Below are positions 22,423 to 34,900 of a DNA stretch of 64,000 nt, piece after piece. The notes beneath the pieces are model-generated. The model was given only the letters and a program-made list of their open reading frames with translations. It searched no databases and was not told where the DNA came from. The DNA lies in the NCBI GenBank assembly GCA_950022655.1, contig OX465588.1:26831525-26895524 (forward strand), written 5' to 3'. The translations under genes were made by a program, and so were the position numbers. Position 1 is the first letter of the stretch. The number at the start of each line of letters is the position of its first letter. Source of the stretch: Alentia gelatinosa. Taxonomy: Eukaryota > Annelida > Polychaeta > Phyllodocida > Polynoidae.

Positions 22423-23870
22423 TGAGTCTAACTTACGTGCACATGTATAGGAACTCTACTACCTGGTAGCATGTTGCTCAGGCAAAATATAGAGGATGTA
22501 TAAAAGATAGCTTTCCCATTACATTTGTATTGATATTTAATATAAAGCTGTGCACATCTACCCAATGTTAAAATCTCATAATTACTTAGACATGTTACAA
22601 ATCTCCATGTGAGTGTTTCATGTTCCCTTTTTTTTATTCTAGATTTATTGACCTTGTTTATTAATCGAAATATTTAACTTCTTGACACCTTTTTGTCCTA
22701 GCAGATTCTTTATGGTGCTTGGGATTACTTGCGGTAAAGGATCTCTGTGAGGAGAGTGATACAGAAATCACCCAATGTCGTATTGAGCTGATATGAAAAG
22801 AGAGAAGCCCCGTTCTCTCCTGCTGGTATGGATGCTAATATGAGAGCTTGCCTGGATTGTGGAATGCTGTATGACGAAGCCGAAATTAATACTGCGCTCT
22901 TCCATTGAAAAGGGAGATAACATTCGCTCCTATTGTAACATTCGTTCCCAGTGCATTGAACATTATCTTTCACCTCATTTAAAGAATTTTGATCCCGATG
23001 GAATTAGCGGCACCCAACATACATTGTAACTGAAAAAAAACTTGCTATATTCGAGTTTACAATAAAGAAATTTAAAAAGAAATTACTACATTAGAACCCT
23101 GCTAAATATGACTTCCTGAGAAATCCTATGCTTGTAAAAACCCATGTCATTAACATAGGAGTTGAATATGGCGATTTCAAATTGTTATAGAACACATTTC
23201 TAACTTAGAAATTGGGGGTCACCATGCTTGTTTTTGATTTATAGAATAGTATCACTGTGGAATATTTCAAAATTCTAAAAATATGGGTTTATCATGTATA
23301 AACTCGTCCTTTTCCTCAAACCTTCACAGAATATATTATTAGAAATCTATAGTCATTATCATTGCCTTTGAGAGAATTTAAGAAAAATATATTTTGCAGA
23401 TTCGGATTTCCTATATAAATCATAGTTAGTGTGAAGTTCTAGAACAGTTAAGTTCCTGTTTTGCAGTCAAAAGTTTAGGTAATCCAATAAGGTCAAGCAA
23501 AACAAGTTAAAATAGATTTTTGTGCTATCTTGGACTCTTCAACGCTTGGTTGATTTCTTAGATTTGAGTGTAGGTCATTTACATTGTTGCCACATATACC
23601 ATCACATTTCTCTTATAAGTACATCTACTTGAGTGTAGGATCCTAATGACAAGCATGGGAGCTAAGGAAAACTTTTCCTTTAAGATTTAAGTGATTCAGA
23701 ACACGAATATAACACCAGCCGACGAGATATGGGGGTACACTGTGTCTTGGGTGTGCTTTTAAAATAATTCCTAGTGCAGGATTTACTAGCATCTGCATTT
23801 TTAGGTAAATTTCAGACGTTTTGTACATAAAATATTACCTTAGTTTAGTACCGTATTAGACACACCCAGG
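22423..23870. other. Non-coding stretch
   Basis: AT-rich, no gene seen. A segment near 23190-23235 (with AAATTGGGGGTCACCATGCT) recurs in diverged form near 26110-26150, so it is part of a dispersed repeat. Confidence 0.35.
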
Positions 23871-23875
23871 TAATT

Positions 23876-24450
23876 TAGTCCAGTCAAAATAAGCTCTAAA
23901 AGGGCCTAGCCAGCCACAAAAAGCAATAGATTCAATTCCCATATCATTCGCCTGAGAATACCCTACATAGTGCTAGAATGAAAATCGAAATCAATCCAAG
24001 TGGTGGAAGTAGGTCAAATTACCATAAATGGCCACCCCAAATATATTAAATTGCATAATTCTAGTTTGAATCGATGTAGAAACATGATCTAAAATGTTAA
24101 TCATATGTTTTTTGAGATGAGGAATCCATACAAATCACAAGTAGAATTATATATTTTGAGTAAATTACTGTATATCTAACATGGCTGCCTAAATTCTATG
24201 AATACCCTAATTTGGTTTTTAATAGGGATATAAACATGATTTGAAATGTTATACATATGTTTTCTGAGGTGGCGAATTAATACAAATCACCAAAGAAGAC
24301 ATATCCATAGAGAACATTAGTGTACATCCAATATGGCTGCCTGAATTCTATGAAATACCTTAATGCGGGATTGAATAGAGATATGCAAAATATATGTTTT
24401 TAATGTGGGGAATTCCTATATACCACCAGGGAAGGTATACTTATTGAGTA
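23876..24450. repeat. Arm 1 of a large inverted repeat, with internal tandem units
   Basis: Segments of this block recur in inverted orientation at about 27200-27660. Examples are GTGGTGGAAGTAGGT against ACCTACTTCCACCACC, GATGAGGAATCCAT against ATGGATTCCTCACATC, and AGTCAAAATAAG against a matching CATTTTGACTG. Within this arm a unit of about 160-170 bases is repeated about three times (markers 'atggctgcct' and 'atatgtttt'). No coding frame. The element type is unknown. Confidence 0.6.
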
Positions 24451-24660
24451 AATAAGTGCTTTAAGGAATAAATCGTATGTGGCTGGATCATTACCATTTA
24501 ATATCATAGCAGCCTTACAAAAAATGACAGAGAGACAGTGGTATATAATGGTAGACATAGACTTTCCAGCTGCAGGAACATTATGTCTCTTTCAGATATA
24601 GGAGACAGTAAAATCTAAGCTATATGTGCAAATATAATAGAAAAGCACATCATACCATGT

Positions 24661-24997
24661 TTGTTGGTTGGTTGGTTTGAATTAATGTCCAGGAAACCAT
24701 TGTCGGTCCTTACAAGTCTTTCGCAAGGTTCTTTTACACCAAAAGGGTGGTGATTGAATTATGTGCTGAATTCAGGAAGAAATTTGGGCCCTACACATTT
24801 ACCAAGGTGAGTTATTCTAGTTCTCAAAGCACATATACATGGCATGAGAATGATTGGCCATTGATATAAAAGTAAATCCACCACTGCTGAGTATGAAGGA
24901 GAAGGATGACTGCATTAGGACTCTAACCCACAAAGCCTACAACCTCTGGATTAGAAGTTAGTGCCTTAACCACTGGGCTAACTCCCCACCCCCTCAT
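24661..24997 (-). mobile_element. tRNA-derived SINE, copy 1
   Basis: Minus-strand element of about 337 bases. The tRNA-like head has A box TTAGCCCAGTGGTTAAGGC and B box region GGGTTAGAGTCC (near 24905-24985). A family-specific body follows (CACCACTGCTGAG...), then a tail in a TTGGTTGGTTGG-like repeat at 24661. The same body occurs at 32321-32612 and, in plus orientation, at 48935-49440. It has no coding capacity and would depend on LINE machinery. Confidence 0.7.
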
Positions 24998-25199
24998 CAT
25001 ACCATATATACCTATAATCACTTCGGGAGCTGGTTTGGAGATATTTCAAAGTTCATTGATGTGAATAATATCATGCATGTTAATTTTTACAATTTGAACA
25101 TGATGATACCTGGGGCATGGGGTATGAGGTGCCTTGAGAGCTTTTAATTGTCCTTCTTTGAACATTGAGAAGGGGTATGGGTGGGAGGGTTCAAACTCT

Positions 25200-25430
25200 A
25201 AAGCCCAACGCACAATTAGCGACTTTTGCATATCGCAAGCAAAAAGACGCTGTAAAAGTCCCCTTGCGATGTTTTCCCGGTACAATATCGCCAAGTGTGC
25301 CATGGAGGCCTTGCGATATTGCACCACCCCTTTTGCCCCCCGCTGAGGTACAAAGTCCCTTGAGATAATCTCCTTGCGATATCGCAAGCATATCGCAAGG
25401 AAAAATATCGCTATGTGTACATTGGCCTTA
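25200..25430. mobile_element. Short palindromic MITE rich in TTGCGATAT motifs
   Basis: About 230 bases with imperfect inverted ends (AAAGCCCAACGCACAATTAG on the left, AAGGCCAATGTACACATAG inward from the right). Inside, the motif CTTGCGATAT or its complement recurs at least six times, including the perfect palindrome TTGCGATATCGCAA. Non-coding. Probably a non-autonomous DNA element. Confidence 0.6.
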
Positions 25431-26420
25431 AAGGTTACTTCTGGCGAGCTGCGGTGCCTAGATGTTGCAGTGCCCAGATGGCATCACACAGTTCTAGTGT
25501 TCATTGATAGGTGGTAACACCACTACTTCTGTGAGTTATTGTCAATTGCTCCAATTAACTCCCATTTATGGCACAATGATATTTAGAAGGTTTTTTTCTA
25601 TTTTCATCTTAGTTTAATACCATATTTACCACACTGCATAAACAATACTGTAATTCCCCTGATATATAGATCCTCTGTGGTTAATCCTGAAATGAGTGTA
25701 TAGAGCAGTTCTAAGACAGCTTGAAGTAATTTTACAGCTCTAACATTTTCTGTTAGGTCTTGTCAATCTTCAGAATACCCTGAATCTGATGGGCTTTCAG
25801 TGTTTCTTTTATATATTGAATATTTTGTTTTCTATCTTTAATGATTAACTTATCATATATAAGACAACTCTAAATAAACTGGTACACATGGAGAAGGGTA
25901 CATGAACCCTTTCGATACGCTGCACTTTGAGAGCTAATCAATGTGATGTGATTTTACAGCAATCTTTTAGTCTTATTTCAACATTACCATTGTGATAATA
26001 TAAATTATTTTATTGCTTTAGATAATTTTGGAAAACATCGAAATTTTCGCATTATTTCATTAAAGGCATGCCAGACAATTTGGCTTGAAAGTGTTGTGGA
26101 ACACATACCTCACTTAAAAATTGGGGGTCACTGTGCTAGTTTTTGCTAAGGATATGCCTTTAAAAACAGCAAATACTGGAATTTCGAAAAAGGATGCATC
26201 AAGGCAGCATAGCGTATTAGCCCTGGATTGCCTAAGGGCACCATGGCATGGCAAATTGGTTCAAATACAGGAGGATGAATGTTATTTTCAGTTATTGTTA
26301 CACAAAACATTGAACAAAGATTTAGGTTGTCGTTTTCTCTCAATTACAAAGAAAAATTTAAAACCAATTAATCTTTGATTTGCAAATGTGATTCTCTTAA
26401 AAAGTACAATTTATATTGTG
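25431..26420. other. Non-coding stretch
   Basis: No gene seen. Contains the diverged repeat shared with about 23190-23235. Confidence 0.35.
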
Positions 26421-27140
26421 TTATTAGAGCGTGCTTAAACACGCTATATACGTTGCCTGTACAGCCTAAAGGTAAGAGTAGTCACATATAGGGAGCCAAA
26501 GTGAACCCGCTGAAACCACAGATACCCACCTATAAAACACTGTTTCCGGTGGCCAGTAAGAACGAGGCTTAGTGCTAAAGCTATGGGGGTTTGAGGCTAG
26601 AATTATGTTTTTGGTCTCGTTTGTTACTTTCGAAGTGAAGTTTATAACTATCTTCTCTGAATAACTTTGTTTCGAAACTACGATGACAGTTGTTAAGTTT
26701 ATTAAAAATTTGGATCTAAAAGATTGGAGAATGAGACATATAATCTCGAACCTACATAGGCTAAGTACTGAGCGCCGATACCCGGAAATACTATTTTGCA
26801 ACCGGCTATCTGTGGTTGGAGTGGGTTCACTTTGGCTCCCTATAGGTTTCTAGCCAACTGCAGAAACACTATCACTTCAGTATCTGCGTGCTGCTCTCTG
26901 TGATAATTGGAAAGGAACAGGGTGCCGGCATCTCAGTGTCTTAGAAGCGTACCCAACTGACCATGACCAATCACTCAAAACAAAAATACCTCATTGACCT
27001 ACTGGTGCTTGATATATTTGGCTCTGAGACAATGCAGTTGAAGAAATGGCAAGTTGACTGGATGCAAGTGGGTTACAGAAAACTATTCATTGACTGAATG
27101 TATCCCAAACCTTTAAATTGTTATTCATTTATAATTGCAC
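26421..27140. repeat. Dispersed repeat family 2, copy 1 (interrupted by a MITE)
   Basis: After removal of the MITE at 26491-26840, this segment aligns with 57010-57375. Shared blocks include TTAGAGCGT, TGACCATGACCAATCACT, GTGGGTTACAGAAAACTA and GCACGCTCATTCAT. Neither copy has an intact frame. Confidence 0.7.
26491..26840. mobile_element. MITE family 1, copy 2 (nested in a dispersed repeat)
   Basis: A 350-base element flanked by TATA on both sides (26487-26490 and 26841-26844), with inverted ends GGGAGCCAAAGTGAACC and, from the right, GGGAGCCAAAGTGAACC. Its interior matches 4340-4690 in reversed orientation. The paralogous repeat at 57010-57375 has an uninterrupted CCATATAGAC at the equivalent point, which identifies TATA as the target and fixes the ends. 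Confidence 0.87.
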
Positions 27141-27199
27141 GCTCATTCATACTGCGTTACTCTGCTAAGAAAACAGCTGTTAAGCATTTGTTTAAATCA

Positions 27200-27660
27200 T
27201 GTTTGTATCTTTATTCAAACCCAAATTAGTGGATAGGTCTTCTTAGGCGATTTATATTAAGAACCAACTTCAGAAAACATGGTTGGCATTTTAAATCATA
27301 TGCATCTCTATTCAAAGCCAAATTAGGGTATATCATAGATTCAGGCAGCAAAGCCGAATTAATGCAAGCTTATTTTCTAGAAAGAGATAATTTTACTTTG
27401 ATTACTGTGATTTGCATGGATTCCTCACATCAGAAACATGTCAAGCACTGTAAACAGTGTTGCTACCGCTAATCATACCAGATTATGAAATTTCATATAT
27501 TTGCAGAGACCATATTGGATATATGCTAATTTAACCTACTTCCACCACCTTGATTAATTTAGATTATAGATTTTTATTCTGGCAATATGTATGTTATTCT
27601 GAGGTCAACCTCATTTTGACTGGGCTATTTGTAGGAATCCTATTTCACTTTTTGGGAAAG
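27200..27660. repeat. Arm 2 of the large inverted repeat
   Basis: Inverted, diverged counterpart of 23876-24450, separated from it by about 2.7 kb. Confidence 0.6.
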
Positions 27661-28896
27661 CTATTATCCCTGCAAGATTGTTCCTAGCTGGCCTATTTGT
27701 TCCAAACGTTTAAATTTTTTAATATTAGACGATCTGTTTCTGGAACACTTTACTTTACTGTCCATGTTTTGCTGTAATAACAAATCCCTTGCATAGATTT
27801 TCCTATCAGAATAGGACTGTACCATCCGCATATAAGGCGGAGTTTCATCAGCCCTACTTTTCAGCCATTTCCTCATGTCAGTAATGAAAGTAACGAATAG
27901 CATTAGACTGAGAATCGGCCCTTGTGGGTAATTAGTTCTCAGTAGTTATTTGTAGGCCTTCCAGTACAGGTATCCATCCGTTAAGCAGTTTGATTATCCA
28001 CTGACAAACACTCCACCAATGCCTCAATTTTGCTTAGAATTCCGCGACCAATTGTATCCAAAGTTTTTTTTTAATCGATACAAGTATATACGGTTATTCC
28101 ATTTTCATCTATTGCATTAAATTAAGTTTTCAGGTTTTACTATTGTGCCAGGAGTGGAACAGAGTTTTCCGAATCCGTTTCGGGTGTCCGAGAAAAGTCA
28201 TAGAACTTCATGGTTACTCGTATATCGCAGGATTGGAATATTGCAAAATATCGAGGTTTCCTGACCCCAGCTGAAGAAGGCCAGAATTGTCTAATATTTT
28301 TGAACTTTAAATTCTATACGACAAATAGTCTCCTCTTATTTGTACTGATCTTAGAATAGACACGGATAAATTGAAGGCCTGATATCAAATCCACATTTAC
28401 CCATGCAATACTGTAAATCCAAACGCTGGAAGAAACCAAGATTGTTTGTGGTTTAACTTCCCAGGGCACCTTGATGGTATATAGGGATTTAGCTTTTCAC
28501 TTCCGTAGACTCCTCAGTCTGTTCTTTTCTATGTTTTCAAATATCTTATATAAGAGATTTGTCTTTTACAGTTCAGCAGGATATGCTGAACAGTTATGGA
28601 TATGTTGCACGCTTAGCATAATGGGGGATTTTCCCCTTTCAGGAGATATTCCTGTGTAAATCTGGAGTGACCCATTTCACCACAACTTAACCCCCCAGTT
28701 TCTCTTCCCATTCACAGTTGAGTGAATGGTATGCAGTTTGTTTTTTTTGCTTGTTCCAGTAGGATTGCCATTTGTTCATTGTCAATTCTCTTATTGGAGC
28801 TGTCATTTCTGTTTGTGCAATTTTCGCTGTGCCATGATGCAAAAGAAATCAAGAACAAACTACTTCGATTTCTCTTTACAATTGTTTATTTTACAT
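27661..28896. other. Intergenic stretch between the kringle region and RPL27
   Basis: No gene seen. An AATAAA for the minus-strand RPL27 transcript lies at 28885-28890 (TTTATT on the plus strand). Confidence 0.5.
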
Positions 28897-28945
28897 TTAG
28901 AACCTCAACTTCTGGAAGAACCATCTGCTTTTTCCTGTCTTGTAC
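28897..28945 (-). CDS. RPL27: RPL27 exon 5 (C terminus)
   Basis: 49 bases completing the codon split with exon 4 and encoding [15 protein letters not shown] then stop. The acceptor is TTTCGCAG. The AATAAA at 28890-28885 sits about 10 bases after the stop. Confidence 0.95.
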
Positions 28946-31900
28946 CTGCGAAAGAAAAGTGAGAAATTAAGAACACTGTCAAACTGTCAAAAAAAAAATT
29001 CTACACGAAACCAATGCCCTGCCAAAACGGCCCCGATAGGCCGGACGCGGAAAAAGTGTACGGAAAAATTAACAAAAACACTGTCAAACTTGTCTAAATA
29101 AACTGTGTGAAATTATCTGTATCATATTGGATAGTGGATGCATCAGGGTTAAAAAGCTCTTAGATTGTTAATCAGCACTGGACAATAAGAGTTGGATCTG
29201 TTTCATCATTTGCATCCAATTCCACAAAAAGATTACTGGCAACAGTGGTACTTGAAATTACTACTTGATTTATCAAAATAATGCTAACTATGTAAACTGA
29301 TGTCGTTTAGTTTGTTTCAAGAAATATTATCTATATTCACATTTAACGTGTTACTTTAGTTTGTTTGTGTGGGTAGTTTAACGTCCATTTTTTTTCAAAT
29401 AGACTTTAGTTAATTAATATACACAAGATGGAGTACATACATTTCAAAAACTAAAGAACCATTACACCATCTTGTGGAAACAAATAATTGCTAGAGGACA
29501 ACGACCATCATCATAGAACTCCTACTTCTTGGGAAGTACAACTAGACCATTTTTGAAAATTACTTTATGGTGAGATAATGAAGTTAATTTCTATTTTAGA
29601 CGCACCTCTCTTCGAACTTTGACTTGGTCTCACGGCGTGCCTTACGGCGCAGACCGGGGTCCCTGAAGGAATCCTTGTTGACGACAGACTTGTTCAGGTT
29701 GATGTCAGCGGTGTAACTAGAAGAGAGATGATGTAAATCACATAACTGTCTGAGGAACTACCTGACTCGAGTCGATGGAGAAGTTACCATCTAGAATGTA
29801 TTTTGTCTGGGCAGTTAGACCTCCAATATGTTCCCTTAGACTCCACCATCTAACAGCACACAGTATTTTATCCGACACATCAATGCAACTGATTGATGAC
29901 ATAAATTATACAAATATAAAAATGTCTAAAATCTGTGTTACTTTCCCTTTCACATCAAATAATATTTTTTTCAGCAAATGATATTTTGGTTGAATCTGAA
30001 AGTTATATAATTCAGTCGTTAGCCATCATATATTTTTTTTCAGCATATACTCAGATCAGCGGGGAAGGTTAATCCACATTCCTATTTCAGAGTCTAGCAA
30101 TTGTCTTCCAATTGTCCTCATTGTATATGCCTTCTAAAAACAAAAAACGTCAGTTTCAAACAGGAAAAACCAGGTTCATCTAAGGTCTTTTTGGTTTTCA
30201 ATCAAAGGCATCACATCTATTGGTTGCATATCTTATCAGATTTTGGAGGGTATATTTCTTGTTATGTTTGAGACCATATGTACATAGCATGAATATCAAT
30301 TTTATAACATAAATAATTATTTAATAATTTCAAAAGAATATAACTGTTGCATAATTAACGGACATATACTCAGATCAGCGGGGAAGGTTAATCTACATTT
30401 CTATTTCAGAGTCTAGCAATTGTCTTCCAATTGTCCTCATTGTATATGCCTTCTAAAACTAAAACGGTCATAAGAAAACAAGAAAACCTTCCTTTGTCTA
30501 AGGCATATCTATATTTACCACACAAACATTATATAAGCTAATACGAACAGTAACAATAAGTTACACAATAGATCATAATTTGGTTGCATTTTTTTCTTGC
30601 AACTGTTTAATACTTGAGACATACAATACATTGCATGAATATCGATCTTATATATCAATTGTTTTAAATGTACAAAATTGTTGCATCAATAACAGACATA
30701 TACTCAGATCAGCGGGGAAGGTTAATCCACATTTTTATTTCAGGGTCTAGCAATTGTCTTCCAATTGTCCTCATTGTATATGCCTTCTAAAATTAAAACT
30801 GTCAAAAGTAAACAGGAATAATTGTGTTAATCTAAGGTCTTTTGGGTTGTCAATCAAAGGCATTATAACTATTAGTTCCAATCTAATCAAGTTTTTTGGG
30901 AGTTAATGTATTGTTATGCTTGAGACTAAGTACATATCATGAATGTCTACTTTATCACTCGTCAATTCTTATCATCTTTTCACAGAAGCACCTAAGTGTT
31001 GCCAAGGTAAAATAGAGGCTTTTATGACTGACATATACTCAGATCAGCGGGGAAGGTTAATCTACATTTCTATTTCAGAGTCTAGCAATTGTCTTCCAAT
31101 TGTCCTCATTGTATATGCCTTCTAAAATTAAAACTGTCAAAAGTAAACAGGAATAATTGTGTTAATCTAAGGTCTTTTGGGTTGTCAATCAAAGGCATTA
31201 TAACTATTAATTCCAATCTAATCAAGTTTTTTGGGAGTAAATGTATTGTTATGCTTGAGACTAAGTACATATCATGAATGTCTACTTTATCACTCATCAA
31301 TTCTTATCATCTTTTCACAGAAGCACCTAAGTGTTGCCAAGGTAAAATAGAGGCTTTTATGACAGACATATACTCAGATCAGCGGGGAAGGTTAATCTAC
31401 ATTTCTATTTCAGAGTCTAGCAATTGTCTTCCAATTGTCCTCATTGTATATGCCTCAACACAAAAACCGTGAGCAGTAAACAGGAAAAACTGTGCAGCTA
31501 GTGTATTTTGAACTATCTACTGAAGAGGCATCCCACAAGCTAATAGAAATATTGACAATAAGTTATATAACATTTTAGTTTGGTTGCGTATATAATCAGG
31601 TTGGGTTTTTGTACCTTCTTTTTGTGCTTGAAACTTAAAGTATACACAGCATGAATATCTACTTCATTTGTTTGTTTGGGTAGTTTAACACCCAATTTGT
31701 TCAATTAGACTTTCTTCTTCTTTACTCGCCAATTATAAATATAAAAGTTAAATTGAGGTTTAAATATCTGGCATATACTCAGATCAGCGGGGAAGGTTAA
31801 TCTACATTTCTTTTTCAGTGTCTAGCAATTGTCTTCCATTTGTCCTCATTGTATATGCCTTCTAAACACAAAAACTGAGCAGTAAATAGGAAAAACCATG

Positions 31901-34900
31901 TTCACCTCAGGGTATTTTTGGTTGTCTACCAAAGAGGCATTATAAGCTTATACAGACATTGACAACATGTCATATAACATTTTAGTTCGGTTGCATATTT
32001 AATCAGGTTTGGTTGGGGTAAATTTCTTATGCTTGGAACCTAGAGTACATAGCATGAGTATCTTGACGAAAACCAGAAGTCTTGAACATGAAAACCCATG
32101 TTGATCTAAGTCTTGTTGTATTTTGCAGAGGCATCATATGAGCCAACAAGACTATCTATAGTAAGGAACGCAACAAAACTAAAACTTGCCGTTTACTTTA
32201 TAAACAGCTTGATCAAGCCATATTAAATGGATCTGTAGAAATGTCAGTTCCTATATTGTGGACTTTTCATGAATCAAATTTGTACACGGCGTCGACCATC
32301 ACAGCGGGTCACCAGAAAGGGGTTTGTTTGTTTGGCTAGTTTAACATCCAATTTGACTTACTGTAAGTTTGACCAAATCTATGAATGTAGGTAGAAATTT
32401 CAACCCCGCACATTTACCGAGGTGAGAGCTTTTGCTTCCCACACCACATAGACATGGTATGAGAAGGATTGGCATTTGATATAGCAGTAAATCTACCACT
32501 GCTTGGAGTGAAGGAAAAAGTGGCTGCAGTGGGACTTGTAATACCAAGGTTGTCTCTGACTTGGTTGATTCAAGTCCAGTGCTCTTTACCACTGAACTAA
32601 CCCCCACCCTGGTCGCTTTTGTTATGCTTGCATGAGGATGACAGGGGTTAATCCTAAGGAATCCTGTCCACAGAGTATTGTGATGTTCTACCCTGCAAAT
32701 GTGTTAAGATTCTAGTCATTGGTCATTTTGGGGGCACTAATCCGTTAGCAACAGCATCTGACCACGCACATGTATGCGACACCCCCAATAAGTCACCCCC
32801 CAGCAATTAAATATGCTAACAGGGATGCCAGTTGGGGTCAGGAAAAATTCCTACATGGGGACTGAGGCCAGTCTATGTATCACCTAAAACGCACATTGTG
32901 ATGGGGAATTCCCATCACTCTCCTAACAGATCCTTGGGCATGGACTGGCAGTATTGGATATCTAGATATCTGCTATGAGAGTGGGTATATGTGTAGTTCT
33001 GCACTAAATGGGGTACTCTTCAAAGAAAATCATTTAAGAAAGATTACCACACACTGTCAGTTCTATATTCTGCAGAATACCTTTACAAGTTCATTAGGCA
33101 TTCCTCTGATATTTTCTTTTAGACTTTGTAATGCTTTAATAACTCTATTCTCACCTGACATATTTTAAGCCAATCAGATTTCAGTATTTAAGTTTGCCCT
33201 TATCCGTAGGAGCATTTCCCACAGGAATCCTACCATCCTACAGCTGTAGGTTGGAGCACTGGGATCCATAGGCTCTCTGACTGAGTGTGCTGGGGGTAGC
33301 AGAATTCAGAATTTTGAAAGATAATAGAACAAGTTTATCTGTGATTTAGATATTAAGGAACCTGGAGTCTATATTGTTCTCAAAACATACAATTTCTTTA
33401 AATGTTCATCTTTTTGGGACTAAACTGAAAATCCTACATGTAGGCAAAATCCTACAAACTGGCATCCCTGTGCTAAATAAGGACCGATATTGGTTCACCC
33501 CATGGGGGTATTTCTTAAACCCTGGTGTCGCAGACAACGGGAAGGAGCAGGTTCGTCAATCTATTGGTTCCGAATTCGGGCCATATGACAGCAATCCATC
33601 GGCCATGCGAGGTAATGACTCTAGGCCCATCAGAACAAGGTCTGCTGTAATAGGTTGTCCCTGGGTCAGAATCGTTGGCAATCCTCATTAAATTTCTTGC
33701 CTTAGCTCAGAACTGACATGGCCTTATTGCTAAGTTAACTTATTTTCTCCTTTGACTTACATTAACCCAAAGGATAATCCATAAAAAATCCTGAAGCTCG
33801 GAGGAATCTCATGCCTGCAGGATTGAAGTCAATAGGACCATGCCATATTTTCGTATTGGCATTAACACCTGTAGTCGTTTTGTTCATGTTTGCATAAATA
33901 ATTCTTTAAACAAGGTTGTGGATTGACGTCCCAGAGGACCCTCAGTCTTTAGGATTATGAATTTTAAAACAGGAGAAATGACTACTTACCGGGTGGGCAT
34001 GAGGTGGTTGTAGTTGAACACCTTGACGAAGGTCTTCATCTTGGACCTCATCTTGATCTTCTTCTTGCCCATACGTTTGGTAACCTTCCGTGGGTATCTG
34101 TCGACACCAGCGACCAGCGCGTGGCTGTACTGCTTATCTGACGTACCCTCATCGTGGTTCTGAAAATAAGGCACAGTTCGGGGTCAGTCTAGAAATCCAT
34201 GTACAGCAACGTACATCATCACGGCCAGGTGTGTTTAGATTCACCGCATTTATTTCTTTTAAACTGATAAAAAAATACACGGAAAATATCTGAATCTTAA
34301 TCATGTCTACTATTTATCTGTAACATAATCGAGACCTAGTTCACTTGCAAAACTACGAAATCTATGGGCATTTCTGGTCTTCACAGACATTTACACTGAA
34401 GAAGCACTGCTTTAATTTCGTTCAGAAACATTACTTTTAAAATATGACTGAAATCTGACGTGGCTAAAAAGGTCCCAACGCATCAAGAATGTTTATTCTA
34501 ATTTAACTTCAGATGTGTCCACATGTCAATTTCCCACATTTAGTCTCTGTATTATGGTTACAACTGAGTCTATCAACTGTTGCAGTTCTTGTAATAGGTT
34601 TTGCCATGTTTAGTAATTTGAAATTGGCAATACATGTACATTTAGCAATCCTGGTAAATTTAATAACAACTACCAATTCTTAACAACAATTATAGCAAAA
34701 TCCTGCATAGAGCTGTTAAGGGAATGGTTTTAGCGGGTGAAAATATACAACTACAAAGACTAGTTGGCATAATAAAATTGTCCATAAAAATATTGGTGAA
34801 ACATGCAGCATTAGGAACCAAACTTTTGATACAAATTGATTTAATCTTACCTTCACAATGATGGCCTTCCTGCCGGCATACCGGCCTCCGAGGACCAGTA

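Noticed and set aside
30943..31472. Two near-identical open frames of about 60 codons in the snoRNA array (plus strand)
   Set aside because: They arise from the duplicated intron unit, run antisense to the host gene, and include the snoRNA itself.
30044..31857. Regularly spaced repeats that could be read as a CRISPR array
   Set aside because: Repeat length 86, spacing about 320-400 bases, eukaryotic intron, and conserved spacer sequence; snoRNA boxes explain the repeats.
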